Of a stretch of DNA of 64,000 bases, positions 58,435 through 64,000 are shown piece after piece. The notes beneath the pieces are model-generated. The model was not told the origin of the DNA and made no database searches. It saw only the letters and a list, made by a program, of their open reading frames with translations. Source of the DNA: Paenibacillus sp. FSL H8-0048 (lineage in GTDB: Bacteria > Bacillota > Bacilli > Paenibacillales > Paenibacillaceae); assembly GCF_038002825.1 (NCBI RefSeq), contig NZ_JBBODF010000001.1, positions 6,758,001 through 6,822,000 of the forward strand. Direction: 5' to 3'. Within the stretch, counting starts at the first letter, position 1, and every line of letters begins with the position of its first letter. Position numbers and translations under genes: made by a program.

Positions 58435-60420
58435 ATGGCTATAGACCGCAAAAATATTGAAGAGATCGTCCAGGCGGTGGGTGGCAAGGAGAACATTGAG
58501 GTAGCTACGCATTGTGTGACGCGCCTGAGGTTCTCGCTCTATGACGAGAGTAAGGTGGACGCGGCGGCGCTGGACCGCAATGATCTGGTGAAGGGACAAT
58601 TCTCTTCCCAAGGGCAATTCCAGATTGTCATCGGACCGGGGACGGTAGATAAAGTATATGATGAGATGATTAAGCTGACCGGCGGCGCCCGTTCCTCCAA
58701 GGATGACGTGAAATCGGCTGCCGCCCGCAACCTGAATCCGCTTCAGCGGATCATCAAGACACTGGCCGATATCTTCATTCCCATTCTTCCGGCCATCGTC
58801 ACTGCGGGTCTGCTGCTTGGAATCAACAACATTCTAACCGGCCCGGGGATCTTCTTCAGCGATTCGCTGGTGGATGTCTATCCGCAGTGGAAGGATATTG
58901 CTGCTATCATTAATACGATTGCCAGTACGGCATTTACATTCTTACCCGCACTGATCGGGTGGGCGGCAGTGACCCGCTTCGGCGGCAGTCCTTTGCTCGG
59001 GATTGTGCTGGGTCTGATTCTGGTTCACCCGGATTTATTAAGTGCTTACGGGTATGCGGAAGCTTCAACGAACGGGACGGTTCCAACCTGGAACCTGTTC
59101 GGCTGGCATCTGGAGCGGATCGGCTACCAGGGGCAGGTGCTGCCGGTTCTGGTATCGGCTTATATTCTGTCCGCAATTGAGAAATTTCTGGATAAGCGGG
59201 TCCATGATTCCATTAAGCTGCTGGTCGTTGCGCCGGTGACGCTGCTCATTACAGGCTTCCTGGCCTTCACCATCATCGGTCCGGTTACGTTCGGCATTGC
59301 GAATGCCATCACCTCCGGTCTGGTGTATATCTTCGATCATTTCGCCATCCTTGGCGGCCTGATCTATGGCGGCTTTTATTCGCTGCTCGTCATTACAGGC
59401 ATGCATCACACGTTCCTGGCCGTGGACGTCCAGCTAATCGGCAGCGAGAAAAGCACCTTCCTCTGGCCAATGCTGGCGCTCTCCAATATTGCCCAAGGTG
59501 CGGCCGCACTGGCGATGATGTTCGTGATTAAAGAACAGAAGACTAAGGGGCTGGCGGTGACCTCATCCGTCTCGGCCTTCCTAGGAGTTACCGAGCCGGC
59601 CATCTTCGGGGTGAATATCCGCTACCGCTATCCGTTCATCTTCGGAATGATCGGCTCCGCGATAGGCGGGGTGCTGCTCACATTGAATCAGGTCCGGGCC
59701 ACTTCCATCGGGGTAGGAGGGATACCGGGCTTCCTGTCGATCTTCCCTAACCAGTGGGGCGTATTCTTCATCGGGATGGCGATTGTCCTGATCGTGCCGT
59801 TTGCGGCCACTGTACTGTATGGCCGGGCGGTTGCACAGCGTGCACTGAACAAAGCGCAAGCAACAGCAGGCGTAGCAGCAGCCGATTCTTCTGTTACAGC
59901 CCCTGAGCTAAGCAGGCGCAGTTCCGTACAAGGCTCGCAGGAGCCGGAGCCGGTGAATATCCTGGAGCTGGCGTCACCGCTTAACGGAACAGCGGTACCG
60001 CTGGAGCAGGTTCCTGATCCCGCTTTTGCTGAGCGGCAGATGGGGGATGGGATTGCGATTGAACCTTCCGAAGGCAAGGTCTATGCTCCCTTTGATGCTA
60101 CGGTAGCCCACGTGATCAAGAGTAAGCACGCGCTGATTCTGGAGCATGCCAGCGGAGTCCAGGTGCTGATCCATGTCGGAATTAACACCGTGTCGCTCAA
60201 AGGCGAAGGGTTCACCACAACGAAGCAGGTCGGCGATAAGGTCCGGGCTGGCGAGCTTCTGCTGGAATTCGATATGGAGGCCATCCGTGCCGCCGGGTAT
60301 CCTTTAATTACTCCAATTATCATCCCTGCCGGGCAGGAGATGGTGGAACGGATCGAGGAACAGAGCGGACCGGCCACGGCGAAGCAGACCCGTATTCTAA
60401 CCGTTCATCTTAAGGGTTGA
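58435..60420 (+). CDS. treP: trehalose PTS EIIBCA permease
   Basis: 661 residues. EIIB at the N-terminus carries the phosphorylated Cys27 in THCVTRLRF; EIIC (~105-470) is the membrane channel (ITGMHHTFLAVDVQLIG, SAFLGVTEPAIFGVNIRYRYPF). After a linker rich in Ser/Ala/Pro, EIIA (~510-661) has the active His580 in VLIHVGINTV. The Bacillus subtilis TreP lacks a fused EIIA, so this is the self-contained form. It phosphorylates trehalose during uptake for TreA. It starts at ATG 58435, about 100 bp after treA. Confidence 0.93.
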   Translation: MAIDRKNIEEIVQAVGGKENIEVATHCVTRLRFSLYDESKVDAAALDRNDLVKGQFSSQGQFQIVIGPGTVDKVYDEMIKLTGGARSSKDDVKSAAARNLNPLQRIIKTLADIFIPILPAIVTAGLLLGINNILTGPGIFFSDSLVDVYPQWKDIAAIINTIASTAFTFLPALIGWAAVTRFGGSPLLGIVLGLILVHPDLLSAYGYAEASTNGTVPTWNLFGWHLERIGYQGQVLPVLVSAYILSAIEKFLDKRVHDSIKLLVVAPVTLLITGFLAFTIIGPVTFGIANAITSGLVYIFDHFAILGGLIYGGFYSLLVITGMHHTFLAVDVQLIGSEKSTFLWPMLALSNIAQGAAALAMMFVIKEQKTKGLAVTSSVSAFLGVTEPAIFGVNIRYRYPFIFGMIGSAIGGVLLTLNQVRATSIGVGGIPGFLSIFPNQWGVFFIGMAIVLIVPFAATVLYGRAVAQRALNKAQATAGVAAADSSVTAPELSRRSSVQGSQEPEPVNILELASPLNGTAVPLEQVPDPAFAERQMGDGIAIEPSEGKVYAPFDATVAHVIKSKHALILEHASGVQVLIHVGINTVSLKGEGFTTTKQVGDKVRAGELLLEFDMEAIRAAGYPLITPIIIPAGQEMVERIEEQSGPATAKQTRILTVHLKG

Positions 60421-60457
60421 CCCGTGCGGATCAGACATGCAATATAAGGAATGTAGG

Positions 60458-60480
60458 ACAGCCCTGCGGGGCTGTTTTTC
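60458..60480 (+). terminator. intrinsic terminator between treP and treR
   Basis: The stem ACAGCCC/GGGCTGT with a tight loop is followed by T4C. Read-through could supply treR at low level. Confidence 0.85.
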
Positions 60481-60504
60481 TACCATTAAGGGCGGTGATG
60501 TTCG

Positions 60505-61224
60505 ATGAGAGAGAATATATTTGTGCAGATCTATACGGAATACAGCAGCCTAATCCAGTCCGGCCAGCTCACACCCGGGACCAAGCTGCCCTCTGAGAGT
60601 GAGCTGGCTGAGGCTTATAACACTTCGCGGGAGACGGTGCGCAAGGCGCTGAATCTTTTGTACCGCGAGGGCTATATTAACAAAATCAAAGGCAGGGGCT
60701 CGTTCGTGCTGGATATGACGCGGATGGATTTCCCCGTAACCGGACTGATCTCATTTCAGGAGCTGACCGGGACACTCGGGGTTCCCTCACGGACACTGGT
60801 AGAAGAGACAGTCCTGGAGCCGGCAGGCTCCCTGCTCTCCCGGCATCTGCGCATTGCTGAAGAGACTCCGGTGTGGAAGGTGGTTCGTGCCAGAGAGATC
60901 GAAGCCGAGCGGATTATTCTGGATAAGGATTATTTCCGGTCCGATATCGTTCCCTTTCTCAGCAAGGAGATCGCAGCAGGCTCTATTTTTGAATACCTTG
61001 AGTCTGAACTGGGTCTGAAGATCAGTTATGCCAAAAAGCTGATCTCCGTTGAGCCCGTGACCGGGGAGGATCAGCGTCTGCTGGACCTGAAGCAATACCA
61101 GCATATTGTTGTGGTGCGGAACTATGTGTATCTGGAGAATACTGTGCTGTTCCAATACACCGAATCCCGGCACCGGCTGGACAAGTTTCAGTTTGTGGAT
61201 TTTGCGAGACGGGTTAGGCGGTGA
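60505..61224 (+). CDS. treR: GntR-family trehalose operon repressor TreR
   Basis: 239 residues. N-terminal GntR winged helix (IQSGQLTPGTKLPSESELAEAYNTSRETVRKALNLLYREGYINKIKGRGSFVL) plus a UTRA effector domain (ISFQELTGTLGVPSRTLVEETVLEPA, VWKVVRAREIEAERIILDKDYF). It should bind trehalose-6-phosphate and the operator at 56559. GGCGG precedes ATG 60505. Confidence 0.93.
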   Translation: MRENIFVQIYTEYSSLIQSGQLTPGTKLPSESELAEAYNTSRETVRKALNLLYREGYINKIKGRGSFVLDMTRMDFPVTGLISFQELTGTLGVPSRTLVEETVLEPAGSLLSRHLRIAEETPVWKVVRAREIEAERIILDKDYFRSDIVPFLSKEIAAGSIFEYLESELGLKISYAKKLISVEPVTGEDQRLLDLKQYQHIVVVRNYVYLENTVLFQYTESRHRLDKFQFVDFARRVRR

Positions 61225-61383
61225 ACGGTCAGGTCAGGAACAGATCAGACAATTAATTTAAAATTTCATTAATTATAGATGTCTATCCGGCAGTTAAGCT
61301 ATACTATTAATAATACTGGTAAAATTATCAGTTATATTCATACTTGATACAAATAGTCAAACTCGATCATAGGAGTGGCTTAG

Positions 61384-62457
61384 GTGTACACTGCCGTAAT
61401 TTTGGAAGATGAGATTCCTGCACTGGATTTGCTGGAGGTGCTGGTCAGCCGTCATGAGAGCTTCACGATATCCGGTACGTTCACCAATCCTGCCGAGGCG
61501 CTGCAACAGCTGCCGGAGCTGCAGCCGGATATTATTTTTCTGGATGTAGAGATGCCGCAGATGAACGGACTGGAGCTTGCCCATCGAATTCGTGAGGTGT
61601 CGGAGCAGGCGCATATTGTGTTTACGACAGGTCATGCGCATTATGCGCTGGAAGCCTTCGATGTTCAGGCCTTGGATTACATTGTCAAGCCTGTTACCCC
61701 GAAAGCGATTGAGCGGGTGTACGGCCGTATAGCCAGACAGCAATCTTCCCGGAGAACGCCGGGGCGGCAGGCAGCTGCTTCTAATATAGAAGCCCAAGCC
61801 CCGGTAGTTACGGGATTTGGACGGTTGGAGGTGCGTAACCAAGAGCAACAGCTGCTCCAATTCCCTACGCGGATCTCGGAGGAACTCTTCGCCTATCTGC
61901 TCTGTCATCCTAACCGTGAGGTGGATAAATGGAAGCTGTCGGAGCTGCTCTGGCCGGATATGGATGGAGAGCGGGTTCTTCGCAATCTGCACACAGCTAT
62001 CTATAGGGTGAAAAGAGTCATGGAAGCAGCAGCCCTCCCCATGAGAATCAAGAAGACCCCGGAGGGCTATACGCTGGATACCGGTTCATTCGTCTACGAC
62101 GTTATGCAATATCAGCAGGCGGGACAGATGCTGACAGGTCCGCGTCTGGAGGCAGAGCAGCTGGAGAAGCTCTTTGGCCTCTACCGGGGACCTTTGTTCC
62201 AGGGGAAGCCATATGTATGGAAGATTTCCCTGGAAGAGAAATACCGTCTGATCTATGAGAAGCTCAGTCTCCGGCTGATTGGCGAGGCGGTATCAGGTGG
62301 TTCCCTTCAGGCAGCGGAGGACCGGTTCTATGCCTGTCTGTTGGCCGATCCGCAGAATGAGGAGTTTTACCGCCAGCTGCTGCAGCTTTTTCCGGCTGAA
62401 GACCAGCACCGGCGCATGCAGCAGATGTATACCCGGCTTAAGGAAGGCTATTCCTGA
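61384..62457 (+). CDS. SARP-like response regulator (receiver + OmpR-type wHTH + BTAD)
   Basis: 357 residues. Residues 1-~118 are a receiver domain (ILEDEIPALDLLEVL, phospho-acceptor Asp in IIFLDVEMPQMNG, YIVKPVTPK). Residues ~145-225 form a winged helix (LFAYLLCHPNREVDKWKLSELLWPDMDGERVLRNLHTAIYRVKRVMEAA). Residues ~235-357 match the bacterial transcriptional activator domain of SARP/DnrI regulators. It starts at GTG 61384 with AGGAG upstream. No histidine kinase is in view. The AT-rich region upstream (61.25-61.37 kb) is a probable promoter. The secreted protein gene that follows is a possible target. Confidence 0.88.
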   Translation: MYTAVILEDEIPALDLLEVLVSRHESFTISGTFTNPAEALQQLPELQPDIIFLDVEMPQMNGLELAHRIREVSEQAHIVFTTGHAHYALEAFDVQALDYIVKPVTPKAIERVYGRIARQQSSRRTPGRQAAASNIEAQAPVVTGFGRLEVRNQEQQLLQFPTRISEELFAYLLCHPNREVDKWKLSELLWPDMDGERVLRNLHTAIYRVKRVMEAAALPMRIKKTPEGYTLDTGSFVYDVMQYQQAGQMLTGPRLEAEQLEKLFGLYRGPLFQGKPYVWKISLEEKYRLIYEKLSLRLIGEAVSGGSLQAAEDRFYACLLADPQNEEFYRQLLQLFPAEDQHRRMQQMYTRLKEGYS

Positions 62458-62638
62458 CCGCAGCGAATATAAATCAACATAAGGCAGAGCGTTCACGTGT
62501 ACTCGTGTGCTCTGCTTCTTTTTTTGACTTTTTGTCCAATTTACCGACATTTTTCGATCATTTGTGAGAATTTTGTGAGAATGATTTGGTTTTATAGAGA
62601 TAAACATGCAAGTTAACCTACTAGAATGGAGTGAGACA

Positions 62639-64000
62639 ATGAAGCTTAAGAAGCTGCTGGCGCTGGTCATGGTGCCCACTATGCTGTTGTCTATGTTCCC
62701 GGCAGCACCTGAATCAGCGTATGCAGATACAGCGGATTGGAGTGCCCGTGCCGCTTACGGCGGGGAAGGCGGAACAGAGCTTTTCCTGGGAGGCAAGTTC
62801 ATTGAACTGGGCATAAGTAACTGGGGGAATTTCGGTACGATGGGCAATAAGCCCGCTAACTTCCGCGGCACGAATTCAAGACCGAATCTGGGGATGAGTG
62901 CCGACCATGACGGCTATGGGACAGGTAAAGACCTGCCGGTCGATTATTATCTGCCGGGCACACCGGAAGAACGCTTCGCGGTAGGATACCAGAGCGAGGG
63001 AAATACATATGCGAAGTCCAATTCAGCTCTGATGAACGCCCACGATATGCCTACTAGAGTTGTAAATACCTCGCAGACGAATAAAGGGACTCTAAGTGCG
63101 ACTACGGTATCCACTTGGGCTGGCGCAATGGAGATTAAGCAAGTGATCAGCTTCAAAGAGGATCAGAAGTTCTACCGCAATGAGGTAACTATCACCAACC
63201 TGACGGGTAAAAAATGGGACGGGGCGCGGTATATGCGTACCATGGACCCGGATAACACAGTGGATCAGGGAGGAGCCTTTGTCACTTCCAATATGGTGAC
63301 TCACACTATCGAAGAGGATGGTGCCGCTGTAGTTAGAGCGAATACCACCGGAGATAATGATCCGCTCTACAAGGCCTTCAATTCAAGAGCGCCGATCTTC
63401 TTCTACTCCAGCAATCCGCGGGCGAAGGCCTCTGTCTTCGGGTTCAGCAACAGCAACCCTTATGCAGAAGCCGCTTATGACATCCCGGCGGCCAAGGACA
63501 AGGAAGTTGTAGCGGACACAGGAATTACCATCACCTGGGATTCAGGTGCGATGGCTGCCCGTGAGAGCAAGAAATTCACCTATTATACAAGTCTGGACGA
63601 GAGGGATTTCAGTGAGGTCATCTCGGAAATCGAGCTGGATGAGGAAGACAGTACAGATCTGACGGAGGCTAAGGCTAATGATGGAACGGTTACCGGCAAT
63701 CAGATGGTCAACATTGTCGGGGCCACCCTTGCAGATCCTATTGATGTGAGCCACATCCGTGTTAATAATCTGCCGGAAGGACTTGATTTTGACGTGACCC
63801 GGCTGAGTGATACCGAGCTTAACTTCACGCTGAAGGGTGCTGCCGCTAATCACGGCAAGGATGCGACTACGAACGATCTGTCCGTTACGGTCGATAAGGA
63901 GAATCTAATCGGGAACGCCTCCGGTCTGACGACCAAGACCTTCAGTGTAACCTTCAGAGACCCTGCGGTGCTCAGTCTGAATAAAGGCATTGTATCTGAA
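62639..64000 (+). CDS. large secreted surface protein (3' end outside window)
   Basis: At least 454 residues, open to the right edge. The signal peptide is MKLKKLLALVMVPTMLLSMFP, with cleavage probably after AYA (ESAYADTADW). The mature part begins WSARAAYGGEGGTELFLGGKFIELGISNWGNFGT and resembles beta-rich surface or S-layer-associated proteins in which Ig-like or bacterial adhesion repeats follow; cell-wall anchor or SLH domains would lie beyond the window. From about residue 330 a repeat-like domain starts (ISEIELDEEDSTDLTEAKANDGTVTGNQMVNIVGATL). GGAG is 7 nt before ATG 62639. It follows the SARP-like regulator by 180 bp. Confidence 0.85.
   Translation, partial: MKLKKLLALVMVPTMLLSMFPAAPESAYADTADWSARAAYGGEGGTELFLGGKFIELGISNWGNFGTMGNKPANFRGTNSRPNLGMSADHDGYGTGKDLPVDYYLPGTPEERFAVGYQSEGNTYAKSNSALMNAHDMPTRVVNTSQTNKGTLSATTVSTWAGAMEIKQVISFKEDQKFYRNEVTITNLTGKKWDGARYMRTMDPDNTVDQGGAFVTSNMVTHTIEEDGAAVVRANTTGDNDPLYKAFNSRAPIFFYSSNPRAKASVFGFSNSNPYAEAAYDIPAAKDKEVVADTGITITWDSGAMAARESKKFTYYTSLDERDFSEVISEIELDEEDSTDLTEAKANDGTVTGNQMVNIVGATLADPIDVSHIRVNNLPEGLDFDVTRLSDTELNFTLKGAAANHGKDATTNDLSVTVDKENLIGNASGLTTKTFSVTFRDPAVLSLNKGIVSE

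Overview
The window looks like chromosomal DNA of an endospore-forming Firmicute, most likely Paenibacillus. That assignment is inferred from moderate GC content, strong AGGAGG-type ribosome binding sites with frequent GTG/TTG starts, collagen-like G-X-T surface proteins, cre-like sites, a tre operon and many sugar-uptake genes. No rRNA, tRNA or CRISPR array was seen.

Layout. 1-12.5 kb is a surface-glycoprotein and glycan block. It has a collagen-like/beta-propeller protein running off the left edge, a tandem duplication of its propeller, rmlA, a second collagen-like protein, a glycosyltransferase, a minus-strand operon (ThDP enzyme, acylating aldehyde dehydrogenase, 4-hydroxy-2-oxovalerate-type aldolase) and a hexapeptide-transferase/GT2 fusion. 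12.5-19.5 kb holds an APC permease, a LysE exporter, a DUF3231-like protein, an MFS pump, an RNase J and a methyltransferase. 19.7-28.6 kb is a mannoside operon: GntR/LacI-type regulator, GH125, ABC binding protein and two permeases, GH38. 28.7-32.3 kb holds a dead hydrolase, a small membrane protein, an FkbM methyltransferase/SDR pair and a nucleotidase. 32.4-41.6 kb holds a diguanylate cyclase split by an amber codon and a malate module (two-component system, MaeN-like symporter, malic enzyme) into which an IS3-family element and a 51-bp repeat array intrude. 41.8-55.9 kb holds a SUFU-domain protein, an AI-2E transporter, an amino-acid ABC importer, a PL3 pectate lyase, an SGNH hydrolase, a ROK regulator with an MFS transporter, a third collagen-like protein, an AraC regulator and a ThuA/Gfo-Idh pair. 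56.5-61.2 kb is treA-treP-treR. The right end has a SARP-like response regulator and a secreted protein running off the window.

The most unusual structure is a set of intergenic arrays of 51-52 bp units, each unit carrying a palindromic core. They occur at 16.8, 36.6/38.1, 42.9 and 56.1 kb. The core sequences differ completely between families, yet the period is the same. The second candidate system is the ThDP/aldolase/dehydrogenase operon, a meta-cleavage-type enzyme pair placed in a glycan locus with no catabolic partners.
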